Source: Labyrinthula sp. Ha (Eukaryota > Sar > Bigyra > Labyrinthulida > Labyrinthulaceae). Taken from it: 64,000 nucleotides of DNA. How positions within the stretch are numbered: the stretch's first letter is position 1; the number at the start of each line of letters is the position of its first letter. A program made the translations under genes and the position numbers. Positions 10,723-24,400 of this stretch are shown one piece after another. The DNA is taken from contig JAALGZ010000005.1 of assembly GCA_015227615.1 (NCBI GenBank), positions 248,001 to 312,000 on the forward strand, written 5' to 3'. Under the pieces are notes generated by a model, which worked only from the letters and a program-made list of their open reading frames with translations, was not told the origin of the DNA and searched no databases.

Positions 10723-13700
10723 GGTTCATGATATTTTAACAAAAGAAATGTTTTGAAAAGAAATAGTAAAAAGCTGAATTATTGTTAGTATTATTATGAG
10801 AGAGGGAGCAAGTAGCCTTTAGTTTAGCTTTGTTCTGTCTTATGTTTTTAATGCAGTTTTCCATTGGTTCTCAAACTTGAAGAATTTAATTATTCTCGTC
10901 TTCTCGTTGGGGGTTCCGAATGAAGGTCAGGAACAGATCTAGCTCGGTAAGAGTAGACGACTTCCCATACAAAAAGGTTTTGAAACTATATTTTTAGAAA
11001 CTTGCAGTCCTACTGGACTGAACTACTATGGTGCCCTTTAGTTGACCTTTTCTGAGCACCCCAAACGTTCGTGTAAGCAATTTACAGGCCGAGGTTGGGT
11101 TGACGCAATCTAAATGACTTCATGCCTATAATTATGGAAACTTAAATATCTGTCAACCAATGAAGGTTTCTTTTTTTAGGAATGCAAAAATCCCAGGCTG
11201 CAACAATTAGAGATTTGAACTATTTTCCCTATTTTTTATATCTACTTAGTTGGTGTTTTAACTTAGTTTCATTGGACTGTACAGCTATAGACTAGACGTG
11301 TCTCTTCGGGATAAAAATCCATTTTCTTTGTAAAATAAAGTCGATGTAGCGGTTCCATAGCATGAATAGTTTCTAAAGTGTTCATACAACCCCAATTATA
11401 ACCATTAAATACCTGTGGTTCCTAATATGGCTCTATTCTAGATCCATGAAAATGATCCTAACTTCGTAGGAAGTTCTTACCTCTTGCATATGTTATTACC
11501 GCTGGTTAATGTTTTATTACCCAAAGTAGAATCTAGAAAGAAATCCCCTCCATGGGCTTACTGTTACCTTAACTACTTAGTTATTTTATTAACATAAAGA
11601 TATTAAAGCTCACGAAATCATAAAGGTGGTAGCAAACTAAACCTCATCTATTTTTGCAAACATTTTCAGCTTAAGTTTGTAAAAATGTCAACAAATATCC
11701 ATAATCGTTTCTAAGATTAGCACAATAAAGCTTACCATCGAAAAACAGTTCTTTTTATTGCCCTTCTAATGGTAAGCCTTCTTGGCGGCTTCTATCCGTA
11801 AAATCTGTACTTTTTTAAGCAAACTGTCATAGGAGTAGATATATGTCTCTGAATGATTTTTGACATATTTGTGGAAGCTCTGAGTACTTGACTTTGTCTA
11901 AACCGTACTCGGCGCAGAGAAAAAATGATGCTTTCATATATTTACTTCCACCTTCATTTCAAACTCATACTTTTTACTCACTACATAGGGTATCAGCTGA
12001 TGGAAGTTGTTCGTCTTGAAACTCCATTAAACTTTACATATATTGTAGGAATACTCAAAGGATGCGTTTCGTGAAAATCTAGCGGTTTGACAACGGGGAC
12101 AGAAAGCCAGATTCTTAAAATTTGTCCAAGCAATATTTCATACAGTATTCTGCTAACGTAATAAGCCTTACACCCTTTAACTTTCTGGTGAAAATATATA
12201 TAAAGGTAACTAAAAAAGGTAAGGAAAAGTTTAATTCAGTGTAAGTTAGTACCAAAATACTTATCTAAAGCATATATTGGGCTTTTGTTCAGATTCAATT
12301 TCGTGGATGGTGAGGAACAGAATGGAAAATGAACATCTAACTATATCTAGAGTAAGTTGCAAATAACTAATTGATGAATCCAAAAGCGTTAAGAACATAA
12401 CACACATATGTAGGCAAAAAAAAACTTCTACAGTATCTTTGAGACATCTATCTGAGATCTCATCCGACATCAGAATTGTATAGAGGATGTAAATGACCCA
12501 CGAGCATCATCTTTCTCGGGCAAGAGAGTAATTCAGATTTTTTTTGTTCCCAGATGTATATTTAAAAATTCAACTAATACACATATTCAATTTGTGTGCA
12601 AAAATTGAATTTGATAACTTTGTCATTAAATATTTGATACAAGTTTTGATTTGAATTGTCAATAAGAAAACTGAACCTTGACCTGTATCAATTGGTTCTA
12701 ATTATTTTTCGATAATCAAAAGATTATCGACAATTAATCAAAACATTATTGGCAAGACTAATGGTTATCAATAAGAAAAAAAACGGACACAAAACTTATT
12801 GACACATCACTAATAAATTAAACCCGAGCCCTACTTGTGACATAAAATAGTTTTACATATTAAGAGTTCACAACTTGATTCGCGATATGTCCAAGTTCTT
12901 TTAAGATGCAACGACATTCAAACCATTTTCTTTAAAAATGTACTTATATTCGGGGATGAATAAAGCAACTTAAATCGCTGGATTTCAGCAAGTATCAACC
13001 AGGTGACTAAACATCACCAAGTTCTCACAGAGGTAAAATGTTGAGAACTGTACGAAAACATGGTTCTTAAATGACCTTGAGCAAAATGATGTAGTACATT
13101 GCAAGAATTTAGAATACAGTTATTCTTATTTCTTCTCGTTTCTTTTTTTCATATCAAATGGTTTGATTTCCTTTGATCAAAAAGTTTTTATTGATAATTC
13201 TGTACGCAAGTAATAAGTAATAACATTAGCTAAATACACTCACTGAAATACGTATAGAGGCTTGGGCTTTCCATGAGGAGTGACTCTGCTATGCTTTGCT
13301 AGTTACGGCAACGTAAAACTTCTTGGTTATTTGAATTAACCGAACTTAGTTTACCACTATTCTTTTAACTGTTGAAGTAAAACAGCAGAATATTGTATAT
13401 TGTTATGAATCCAAACAAACCAATCATTAATGATTCTACTTTCGCTTATGATTGATACACTCTGTTTTGGGGAATAATCATGAAAAACCCAGACTGAACA
13501 CAGCCCTGTCATTATGATATCTAAATGAAAGCAACTATTAAATTGCTTAAAACAAGTTATGCCCAAAATTTTCATTTTTAAGTGTGTATGAGGTTGACTA
13601 TGCAAACTGTGTGCGGGGTCTTCTGTTATATTTAATGTAGTTAAAAGAGATTTAAAATGATAATAGTACTGGCTGAAAATAAAATTTCCCGGATATAAAA

Positions 13701-14923
13701 CCTGGTTTTCTTATTCTAGATTTACCATATAATCAAGGAATTAAGGTATTAAGCTAGTGAGTTGCAGAGAACCGTGATCAAGGCAATTTATCAAATTGTA
13801 TGACTCCATGTAGAATCTTTTTAATGCAAGCATCGATAAGGCAACTTTCATCATCAGTAAAGAAAAACGGTTTTTTGTACCATTTAACTCTTGTTCTTGT
13901 ATGAATATTGGCAACTAGTTAGAGAACGATCAATACTGTAGAGATTTTATATCAAGATTTCTAGGAGCAATAGACAAGTAATAGAAGCGGTACTTTGAGT
14001 TAGATTTTGCAAGGATTTTCAGCAAGATCTTACTATTCCAAGTATAGCTCCATACTCTTATGCATCATACGTCCTTATTATCAAAATGATACTTTATAGT
14101 CTGCACCTATCTGATCAAAGTCAGTGTATACTTTAATGATGGGTAAGGTATGAAATGTATGCACTTTCTTGAGGTCTGAGCTTAGGGATTAGCAGTAGTT
14201 TCTTAGTTTGGTGATTACTATTAAATCCAAATAAACTAAGTACTAAACTGGTTATATTCAAAGATTTTTCTTTAAATGACCATATCTTATCACCAAATTA
14301 TCAAAAAATGATTATATATTTTCCTGAGAAAAGTTGACCCGGTGCACTACTCTGAAACAAGTTTTTTTTAAACAGGGATATTATTTAATAAAGGATTTCA
14401 AGATTACTCAAAATTTGACCAATAATCTTATTCCCCAGTTTTATCTCCGGACTTTTGCATGACTCAATGAGCTTTCAATTATTCTTATTAATAAGAAAAT
14501 ATCAGCTGGAAAATATGCACAATATACATTCACCACTTTACAAAAGAGAACACATTTTTCAAAGGTTTGAGAGTGCTTAAAGCATAGCTCAGATGGCCCT
14601 ATTAAGAACCAACTATGGTCGAAATGAAGGTGATAATACTCAGACAACATCTTTCATTAGGCAGATTTAAAATTTTGATAAGATTTAAGTATTGATAGGT
14701 ACCTCGATTTGCAGAATTCCTAAAACTTCGGCTTTCAGAATCCATGCTGGAGAAATGTTGGAAACTCTCAGACAAAGAATTCATAACATTGAAACTGGGA
14801 ATAGATCCCATTACCAAGGACTCCAGATCTTTTGTGATATATCTTTGGCTTAAAATATTTGAGAATCGCAAGGATAAATGGGATACATTGCCCATGCATA
14901 GGGACTCTGACTTACTTAACTTT
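10723..14923. other. intergenic, no gene recognised
   Basis: About 4.2 kb of AT-rich DNA without a convincing open frame; the few 60-115 codon ORFs lack family resemblance and good starts. It contains the palindromic patch at 12.6-12.83 kb. Confidence 0.55.
12640..12830. repeat. palindrome-rich AT patch, possible MITE remnant
   Basis: This stretch is dense in short inverted and direct repeats. CGATAATC and GATTATCG form an 8-bp stem with a 4-nt loop at 12710-12729. TCAATAAGAAAA occurs twice in direct orientation, and CTTATTGACA faces them near the right side. The distal edge carries a relatively GC-rich AACCCGAGCCCT block. The pattern suggests a small non-autonomous DNA element, but no target-site duplication could be defined. 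Confidence 0.25.
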
Positions 14924-15780
14924 GACAGGGGGTTGATTGGTACCAAGTCCCAATCCTCGCGCTCGCCTAGGTCTTACTGCTATGGTTTATATGACTATTT
15001 TTTCAACTACTACCGTTATTTTTCCATTTTCTACTGAACTATTCCTTTATTTGTCTGTTGGTACTATGATGTTAGCCTTTCCTTTTGCGTTCTTATTGCG
15101 TACTATATTTCTCCGTTAGCAGTTGTCTTCCTTGCACTGAACTCGTACCGTTAACGACAGGATCCCTGTGCTTCTAATATGTCTGATGTCAAAGCTCAGG
15201 TTGTGAATTTGCCCAAGAAATTGTGAATCTGTAATTTGCGGGGAGTAAATTAAATAAGAATTGGGCAACAGATAAAAGAATTATCACGTGTGTCCAGTTA
15301 AACGACCAGGGGCCTTTATGAGATCCAGATGGTTTAGATATGATCCAAGTGGGGTCCAGCTATATTTAAACACGGGAAATTAATCAAGTGGAGTTTATTT
15401 GGGCTTTTGGCAATAGTGAAGCTGAGATTGGATATATTTTGTAGGAGGTTTCCAGGCAGGACCAGGCTATGGATATTGAGTATCATTATGTTTTCTAGCT
15501 GTTTGTAGATGATTTCCTGCTGTTGGTGGGAGATTTTGAGATCTGATGAGAGTTCATATTTCAAGAGGTCAGCCGATGATGAATATGGGTTCTGGTCTTG
15601 GGGAGGGGATTCTATATTACTTGGGGCTCTTCTGCTAGCTTCCGAGCTTCTTTTTGTTTCCACTGATATTTCACATAATTTTCTTAGGTGTTTTGGATAC
15701 TGTTCTTTTCTGAAAGAAGAGTTTGGATATATCCAAGTGGATTTATGTTGGCTGTTCTTTGACATATATTTTTCCTCATA
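14924..15780. repeat. decayed dispersed repeat, copy 1
   Basis: This copy is collinear with 34673-35590 through three shared anchors: CTCGCCTAGGTC (14962), AGCTCAGGTTG (15192) and TTTGGATATAT (about 15723), with similar distances between them. The minus strand carries an ORF of up to 143 codons (15334-15765), polar and glutamine-rich, that resembles the shorter minus-strand ORF in copy 2 over a short stretch (HKSTWIYPNSS versus KQRWAYIQNNAT). The class is unknown. It is an old, heavily diverged fossil, and its ends are approximate. Confidence 0.4.
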
Positions 15781-16966
15781 GTTCTAGGCACTGCCATGAG
15801 GGATATTCTGTTGAGTTTATCAGTGGGTTCCTTGGTGTATTGTTAGGTAGTGCGTCACTAGGTGGGGTTTAGTTCCATGCTTAATTCAAGCTGTGCGTCA
15901 AGATAAGTTATGTCTCTTGATCTCTTTTTTGAAATGCTGTTGGTGATGTTCGAGAGCCTGAGTCGCGTCAGTTACTCATCAGGTAGCGTTTTTTTAGAGT
16001 CTTGTATTATTCTAGAGCTCTTGGACGATCCTACTTTAAATTATCAAGGCTTGTCGGTATGCCATATTCGTACAACCACCAAAATAAAATTAACTGTGGA
16101 CCAAAAGTTGGGGTTAAAAACTGGCTCGTTTTTTAATATCCTCAATGCCTAAACAATATTGTATGAAGTACGCATACAAAACATCTCATATGTCCCTCAG
16201 AATACTATTAACGCTAGTTTTTGCGAAAAGTTTGAGGTTTCTGAGGGAACTTCCCGCAAAAGTCTGGAAATGTTAAGCATTTCATAAGTTTTAAAGTTTG
16301 GCTTGACCGAGATTAAATAAGCCTATTACCTAAATGATGAATTATTTTGAGCGGCACCACAGCGGTGACATAGCCTGTTAAATATTTCCATACGAAATCG
16401 TTTGTTGAGCTGTCTTTAACTTTTTGCCAGAAATCCTGCTCAAACAACGCGGAAGCTATTAAGCATATTTCTCATAACTGACTTCTATCTTGAGAAATGA
16501 AAGCATTTGAAATCTTCCATTACACTCAATGCTTGCTAGGAAATAAGCAGGCAGATTGGCAGCTATTAGTTTCCTGACCTTGTTTTTTGCTACAAGTTTG
16601 TGCATTCCTTCCATAGATTTACGGAAAGAATAGATCTATGTTGCATAAATGTGTTCTCAATACAGAAAAGCCAATTCCCCAGACGAAAAGAAGAGATAGG
16701 AGAAACCAACTCCATTTTCATGGACTTGGGTAGTCTGGAAACTAGTTTTATTTTGCATCAACCCATCCAAAAGCTCACAACAATTTCTCTCAGCATGTTT
16801 TCCATCCTATTTGCTTCCATAATCCTTTAGCCAATGATTTATATCGGTAGAACTCATACGCGGTGAAATCTCGCAATTTGATTGGATATCGGCTAATCTC
16901 ATTTTTTCAACGAATTAATTCCGAGAACAGAAACATTTCCTCGAATCTTCATAACCAATACAAACG
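15781..16966. other. intergenic, upstream region of sulfite reductase gene
   Basis: No gene was recognised. The part up to about 16.0 kb may still belong to the decayed repeat. The 100 bp before the reductase ATG contain no AACCGTT motif. A 76-codon open stretch at 16600-16830 has no ATG start and no family resemblance. Confidence 0.5.
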
Positions 16967-19900
16967 ATGTCAGTCAAAAAGTATCAGGTAAAAAAACAAC
17001 TCTAAGGTAATATATAGGAAACAGAATCACCAACAAAGATTTTTTCAACCCTTTCTAATCTAATTCAACAAGTATCTTCTGCCTATGAAAAGAAAACTTA
17101 TGGTCTTGAAGGATCAGAAACCAACTTTGGGCAAAAACCTATATCCTTGGAAGAGCACTTAAAATTACGAGAAAACGCAACCATTCTTACTTCTTCAAAT
17201 CTCTTAACAAAATTTCTTCCGCACTTATCTAATAATAGTGAACTTGAAGGACTTTTTGTTGTTTCAGTGGATCAAGAGAGCTCCTCACAGAAATCTCTGC
17301 TCGTGGAGCAAAGCCCTGAACACAATCTTTTTCTTAATGGTAACAATTTTCAGCAAGTGTATGAACTCACTTTGATTGCTAGGTTTCTCTTGAAGAACAA
17401 ACTTGCAAAGGCAATTTTTCTTTTTGCACCCAGCGAGTTATTTAATTTTGTTCAAACTGTACGCAAAGTTGAACTTAATACTCAGAAGTAGTTTCTTATT
17501 ATCCATTTATTCTTTAGCAACGTCACTTCGCTATCTGAAGCTTTTGATTTTTTGTTTCATCAACAAAAAATCTTCCAAGAAGTTATAAATGTGGTTGTAT
17601 ACAACCCTATTAACTGTCTACTAGAGATTTTCTTATTAAAACCAAATCCATTTCAGTACATGAAAGAGTTCAAGCAAGAAATTTCTGGTAAAGTTTTTGT
17701 AAAAGCAAATAGGAATGACGAAGTCTTCCGGTTAGCTGGAGAGTTTATTTCTCATTTTCAGATAAGAGCCTCGATAGCACCTTTCACTATCAGTAGAGCT
17801 GAACCTTCTGGATTTATTCCTGATCTTATCAAATGCTCCAAAGTTGCCCTATTGAGTCCTAAGGGTGTTTCTAAGTATCTGCAAATTGCAAAGCGACTTG
17901 CAGAAGAGCTTAATCTAGAGGTATTATGCTCAGTCGAGAAGTTGGAATCCTCAAAGATTTATCTTTTTACAATGTTTACTGGAACAATCAAAATTAACCA
18001 CACAGAAGTTTCTAAATTTAACTTTGTTGATCTTCTGGCAGTAGAAGAACCTTCTGCTATTATTCTGCAAAACACTAGAGGAGTACTACTTAAGCTAACT
18101 TCCAGTCTTTTTAAACCAAAAAAACTTCTAATTCCAGGTGGAACCGTTTCTATAGTTGAGGATGCCCTGAGTGGACCGGAGATCATAAGTGTGAGTGAGT
18201 TAGAAAGCATGGATTTGGCTCTTGTTGAGGCACTTCAAGATTACAAGAGTGGGTTCAATGCACGCCAGCTCTTCCCGAATCCGGTGCCTATTCAAAGAGT
18301 GAGGGAGTTCAGCGAAGCTTATTCCTTTCTTCGACCTGAAACTGAGCTGCCTGAGCTTTTAAGTTTCGTTAGTGTGCCCATAGAGACGCTGCAAGGTGTG
18401 TCTGACACCTTTCAGGTACGGTCAACTCAAAGAGATGAATATATTGCCCTGTTGAACAACTTAAGCTCGCAAGCCAATGTCATAGAATGTGACGATCTAG
18501 CAGAAACATTTGGACGACACCTAATGGAGGAAAGTAACGATGATAAGATAACGTGGCTGGTGCCCAGGTTTAACTCCATAGAATCGACCCAAGCAGCCAT
18601 TCAACACTTTATTACACAAGACTCTGATGACTCAACTAAAGTTCTTTTGGTTGGGTTTCCAGAAGCTATTCTTAATAGTGTCTCCCTGTACAGTATGCAA
18701 TATGGAACCTCTTATGTTGCTAGTATTAACATTAGCTTTGATAAGAGCCAGGCAATTCAAGCATTGTACGAAGCGAACTCTTTCACTGGAAAGGCTATAG
18801 TAGTCGCCAACCTTCCAAGTGTTTATAGATGGAACCCTTCGGCTAACACAGAAGAAGCTAAATTTAGCTTAGACTCTGCTTCACTTAGAGCTGAGATGGA
18901 AAAGTTCTTGAAGGCTAATAATCAGCTCAGTCTGATTGCTAAACAAGGCATTGAAGACTTTGCTAAATCTCAAGGCGTTGAACAACGATTAAAGGCTCAG
19001 TATGAGAAGTTGCTTTCTGAGGGAAGTTCGACAAAAGTTGAGGCTGAAGATGATATCCCTGTGGAGGAGAAAATAGCATTGCTTGTGTTATACGGATCTG
19101 ACTCTGGAAACGGTCAAGGCTTAGCAGAAAAGGTTGTTGCGATGGCACGAACCCAAAGTAAGTATGTTATGAAGGTCCGTGTGTGTGAAGCAAACGAATA
19201 TAGTTTTGATGACTTGAAAGAAATTGATGTAGACAAAGAAGAATTTGAGTTTACAAGTAAGAAAAACCGCATGAGTGGGGTAGAGGGAGAAAAGCTGAAA
19301 AAGGTTGTATTGTTTGTTCTCTCTACTGCTGGTCAAGGTGAACCTACGATGAATGCCAAGCAATTGTATGATGAAATTATTTCAGCTAAACAAAACAAGA
19401 CAAACAATGTGAATCACATTATGTACTCGGTATTTGGTCTTGGAGATTCACACTATTGGGGAAAAGGCTCCTCTGACTCTGAAAAGTATTTTTGCCTTCC
19501 AGCAAGGCTGATCGACGCAAAGTTTAGAGAATTAAACGGTGTTCAGATATGCGATGCTGCTTTGGGGGATGATCAGGACGATGATGGATACAGCACCCAA
19601 TTTAACGTCTGGGTCAACAATTTATTTAAGTCTCTAGGCTTAGAGATTGATCCTCGTGCTGTTGAAGATCTGACACCTCAGATTGTGGATGATGATATTA
19701 AGGAGAAATCTGGATACTTGCGAGGAAACATCGACGATGGTTTGAAGGATCTAACCACATTGAAGCTTCTTCCTGAAGACACAAAGTTGACCAAATTTCA
19801 TGGAATTTATCAACAAGATCTAAGATCTGTTAGAGAAGAACTTGATGAGAAACATTTGGAAAGAGCCTATTCTTTCATGATTCGGGTTGGACTACCAGGA

Positions 19901-21499
19901 GGAACCTGTACTCCCCAGCAGTTAATTGACATGGTTGCAATTTGTTCAAAGTATGCCAATGGTGTATTGAAACTCACGACTCGTCAAGCTTTCCAGCTCC
20001 ATGGTGTTGTGAAGAAGGATTTAAAAACCACAATGCAAGCTATTAACAGGGGATGCATGAACACACTGGCTGCATGTGGTGACGTTAATAGAAATGTAAT
20101 TGCGAACCCATTCAATGAAGTTTCGACAGGACCTAATGACTCTGAGAAAGATTTCATTGCTTACCTTGCTAAAGGACTTGATGCTCACTTGAAACCTAAA
20201 ACTTCAGCCTATCATGAAATCTGGCTAAACAAGAAGAAAATGTTTGGGTTCGGTGAGTCAGACTATGAACCCATATATGGGCGAGGATATTTGCCCAGGA
20301 AATTTAAGATCGCAATTGCTGTTCCCCCACTCAACGATGTTGACGTCTTTTCTCACTGTCTGGGCTTTGTTGCAATCCTGGACAAAACAAAAAATAACAG
20401 GCTTCTTGGGTTTAATGTTTCTGTTGGAGGTGGAATGGGTACAACTCACAATAACCCATTAACATACCCGAAGTTGGCCCCTCTTCTAGGGTTTGTACCC
20501 TATAGTCACAGGTTGTCTCAAAAGCAAAACCTGGAGTTATATACAAAGGTGGCCGAGAGTGTAGTCATCCTCCAGCGGGACCATGGAGAACGGGCAAATC
20601 GAAAACATGCCAGGCTGAAATATACAGTGGAAGACAAAGGTATTGCATGGTTTCAGAAGGAAGTAAAACGAATGCTTGGGTCTGATGGAGACAAGCTGGA
20701 AAAGCCCAGAAAGTTTAAATTCACTAGAAATGCGGACGAGTTTGGATGGAGTCAAACTCTAAAGTTGAATGGTACAAGCTTGTATAAGTGTACACTATTC
20801 ATCGAAAATGGGGTCGTCAAAGATGAAAATAAAGATGGGCTAGTGCACTTAGCAGAAGTATTCCAGAAAATTGCAGCGGAGAATGAAGGTATCCCTGGTC
20901 CAAAGTTTGCGCTTACTGCTAACCAACATTTGGCGGTGCTTCACGTTCCAGAATCTGCAAAGGGGCTTGTGCAAGGAATTTTGGAGAAATACAACCTAAA
21001 CAAACATGAAAAGTCTTCGCAGCTTAGATTACATAGTATGGCCTGTGTGGCGTTGCCGACATGTGCACTAGCAATGGCAGAAGCCCAAACTTATATGCCG
21101 ACTCTAATTACAAGAGTAGAAAATATCTTGGAAGATCTGGAAATCCCAGAGACTCAAATTGTTATGAGAATGACAGGTTGCCCTAATGGTTGCGCTAGAC
21201 CTTACATGGCAGAAATTGCCTTCGTCGGAAAGGCACCAGGTCAGTACAATATGTACTTAGGTGGTGGATTTGCGGGTAATAGGCTTAATAAGCCTTACAA
21301 GGAAGGAATTGCGGAACCAGAGATACTAGAAATTCTCCGGGAGTTACTTACGCAGTACAAGGTCGAAGCAACTGAAGGCGAAAGGTTTGGAGATTTTGTC
21401 ATCCGGAAAGGAATTATAGAACCAGTACTGGATGGGAAATATTTTTGGAAAACTGGAGAAGAAAACAACACTACAGGGAAAGCGCAAGTCTATTGGTAA
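16967..21499 (+). CDS. assimilatory sulfite reductase, hemoprotein (beta) subunit, Ecm17/MET5 type
   Basis: The enzyme reduces sulfite to sulfide for cysteine and methionine synthesis, using siroheme and a [4Fe-4S] cluster. Three exons (16967-16987, 17018-17487, 17518-21499) give 1490 residues, close to yeast Ecm17 (about 1440). The first exon has only seven codons (MSVKKYQ); both introns are 30 nt. The N-terminal ~650 residues match the pyruvate-ferredoxin-oxidoreductase-like part of the fungal enzyme. A flavodoxin domain follows at about 680-850 (LYGSDSGNGQGLAEKV, VLSTAGQGEPT, VFGLGDSHYW). The nitrite/sulfite reductase halves follow (MIRVGLPGGTCTP near 950; LKLTTRQAFQLHG). The siroheme/Fe-S cysteines are present as CVALPTC and TGCPNGC (C1340, C1346, C1385, C1389), so the active site is complete. 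This is the NADPH-dependent fungal/stramenopile architecture, not the short ferredoxin-dependent plant form. The flavoprotein partner is not in this window. Confidence 0.95.
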
Positions 21500-23229
21500 G
21501 TTAGAAGGAGTATTGGGCTTTTCCCCTTAACATTTAGATACTTGATGTTGGAGATATTTATAGCTATTGCGTAGATCACCACATAAACCCTGATTTAAAC
21601 AAAGAACTGGTCTTAGTCTATTTGCATTTTACGTCGTTTTCAAGCGTCTGAATACAACCACCTGATATTTTAAGTTGGTAAGGGCTCTTTAAAGTTTACA
21701 AATACGGTACTTTGTTGGTCAAGTTTGATGAAGGAAAAAATGTGACATAATCAAGAGAAAAGAGATTATTACACTCAAGCACAAGGTCACAGCTTTCAAG
21801 GGTTATTGACTGTGATGCTTGGGGACTTCAACAATGTAAGGGTACCTTGTCGGCAAAATATCTATCCCCTTATTACAATTTCAATGTGGACGTTGTCTAT
21901 CAGCATTATTAAGTGTCAGCAATATGAAAATATTTTTTTTACGTTACAGCCACAGCAAATTGCGCACTCCCAGCTGCTATTGAATATGTGCCTGCAAGAG
22001 GTAAGAATATCAGCCTAAGTTGGAAAAAGTGTCAGCAACTCATTTAAATGCAAAGATTTGTTGCAAGTGTGAACCTTCTCTGGTTAATTTTTCCTGTTTT
22101 CAGCCTGAAATTATATATTGTATTGTTGCACTCAAATTACTGAAAATGCCTTGGGTCGGAACCTTGATCCAAAAAAACAGCTTTACCAGAATATTTTTTT
22201 TAGCCTAAGGCTAGATGCTCCTCTACTGAAGCTGAGATGTAATTATAGCTGAAAACTTTTTCTGTCAACCAATATAAAAAGCTAGTTCTATACATGTACC
22301 ATACCGTTCGATTCTTTTCCTGTAGAAACAACTGCGGACAAAGTCAGATTTCATTTGCACAAGATCAATAGCTGCATAGGGTGGGGTTGACAACTAGTTT
22401 CTGTAGAGGCCATCTGCAGTCAGCATGTTCAAGAAGTTCAGCTACAGGTTTCTCTCAAACCTTTGGACATTCAAGATTAAGTCCCATTAATAAATTCCGC
22501 AACTCCAAACCACATTAACACCAGAGAAAGATTCCTTGCCTAGTATAAATTGGCACTCTATGCATTATTAAGACAATGGTCTCCAGAAATACCAGTTTAA
22601 AATTTATCGAAACAGATATTTCTCAAGATACAGGCAGAAGAAGGAAACTTCATCTGGAATACCTAAGGAAAAGTCAAATTACTAAAAACAGTCTTTTTAA
22701 ATTTTTGGTCTGGAATTTTTCTCATTTACATTGTCTTCGCATAAGCAGCTTCCATACCTAGTATAATTTTTCTAAGAGCCCATAAAATTATTTCTTATTG
22801 CTTCGCTACAATAACTTGTTTGACTTTCTCGCGACGGCAGAATCCTAGGGCCATTTTGCTAAGTTATAGTGAAGCTCAACCTATACATTTTCTCTTATTA
22901 AGATTACGAAATTACGTTATACTGGAACAGCAGCTTCAGGACATATGGGTTAATGATACCTCTGCAAGTTTTTCAGAAATTGCTGACATTAAATCCTAAA
23001 CAACAATCTAAAATCCTTAGATGACAACTAAAGCCTCAGACTCTAAATGTTATTTTCCACTGCAAATGTGCGAACTAAATAGACCAAAGATAAATGCAAT
23101 AATCGATTTCTTCACTCTCACAAAAGCATTTCCCTGACAATGCCTTGCTCTGGCTTGAATATGTATGTTCGAAGCATAAGACAACTGCTTTTCTTTTAAA
23201 TTTGGCTAAAGGGAAAATGTTGCAATAAA
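21500..23229. other. intergenic, no gene recognised
   Basis: AT-rich with short ORFs only. One frame near 21.8 kb reads MLGDFNN, like the GDFN motif of LINE endonucleases, but there is no flanking support, so it is not called. Confidence 0.5.
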
Positions 23230-24400
23230 ACTTTTCAGAGTGCGTGCCGGAGCCAGGTTACCGCACTAACGGGTCCCCAGATTCTGTAAGTCTTCGTGAG
23301 CCGGAAACAACCTCAGCTCTTTCCATTAACGTAGGTGGTCTCACTCAAATCAAACTGATCACATTAGAGGAACTCCGCTTCTCAACATCTGCACAAAAAC
23401 TAGAAAGACTAGCGTAAAAAATGAAACTGTTAACCTCAGCAAGAAAACGAAGTGGTTCTATATGCAGATCACCAATCGATCTTCTGGCATAGCCACTTTC
23501 ATAGTGCACAACTTGTTTCAAACCTAACTTGTGTCTCCAGAGTCAATGATAGGATCTTTGCTGACAAGTTTTTCTTTGAGAACAAGAAAAATCTAGCATT
23601 GTTAAATATATACTCCCCACATGCTGGACAGAGACCAAAAAGATACAAGAGTTTCCTGAAGAAATTGGAACATGATGTTCGAAGGAAAACGAAAAAGAGT
23701 ACAGCTATTATTAATGACTGTGCAAACTGGATCTTAAATCGTTAAACATGAAATCTCTGGTAATACTTGAAAGAAACTGAAACGATTGGATCTGCAATAC
23801 TTAGTACATTTTTTTTGCTCCAACTTGATCCACAAGGTAGGGAAGGAAAAAATGAACATTCAACAAGAAAGAAGGTAAACAGAGAATTAGTTGCATTCAG
23901 TAAACCGTGTCAGAAGATGGAGAGATATTGGTAATAAGCGACATCAATCATTTGGAACTTGCATATGGATCAGTATCAAGCTCTAGAACATTCCTTCTGC
24001 AAATGGATCGAGCATCATAGAACAAAACCCGATTACAAGCAAACAAAAACAGCTACAATAATGAAACCACCAAAAACATCTCAAAACAGTGTAAACATCA
24101 ATCAACCATCAAAATGAACCATTTTGAACACTCAGCTTGGATCTATTAAGCCAAGGAGCCGCCTTTCGTGATTTTTCGTTCTTCTTTTGTACTTCTTGTG
24201 TTTCTCGGATAATTGGATTGGGAACTTTAGAAACTTGGACTTCCTGGAAAATCAATACTAGGAGGATCATAGGTAACAGGGTCCTTTCCTATCGGAATGT
24301 AGGTACCAATTCAGTGGATCAAGAGCTAGCTGCAAGGAGCCGGTAGTGCAAGAATTGAACATGGAACATGAAAAATCTTAAGCCAGACTAAGCCAGAAAA
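23230..24400 (+). mobile_element. decayed LINE (APE-type non-LTR retrotransposon) fragment
   Basis: A 97-codon open stretch at 23452-23745 contains RIFADKFFFENKKNLALLN, then IYSPHAGQRPKRYKSFLKKL and STAIINDCAN. This order (strand, I-Y-x-P-h, then a GDFN-like position) is that of the apurinic-endonuclease domain of non-LTR retrotransposons. Just upstream a frame reads NVGGLTQIKLITLEELRF, which resembles the N-terminal NVRGL motif of the same domain. Later frames (24137-24346) are short and degraded. The GDFN catalytic motif is not preserved, and no reverse transcriptase could be followed. The fragment is 5'-type, old and inactive; its ends are approximate. Confidence 0.45.

Noticed and set aside
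21806-22018. Frame reading MLGDFNN, like the GDFN motif of LINE endonucleases
   Set aside because: A single short motif without the other endonuclease blocks nearby.
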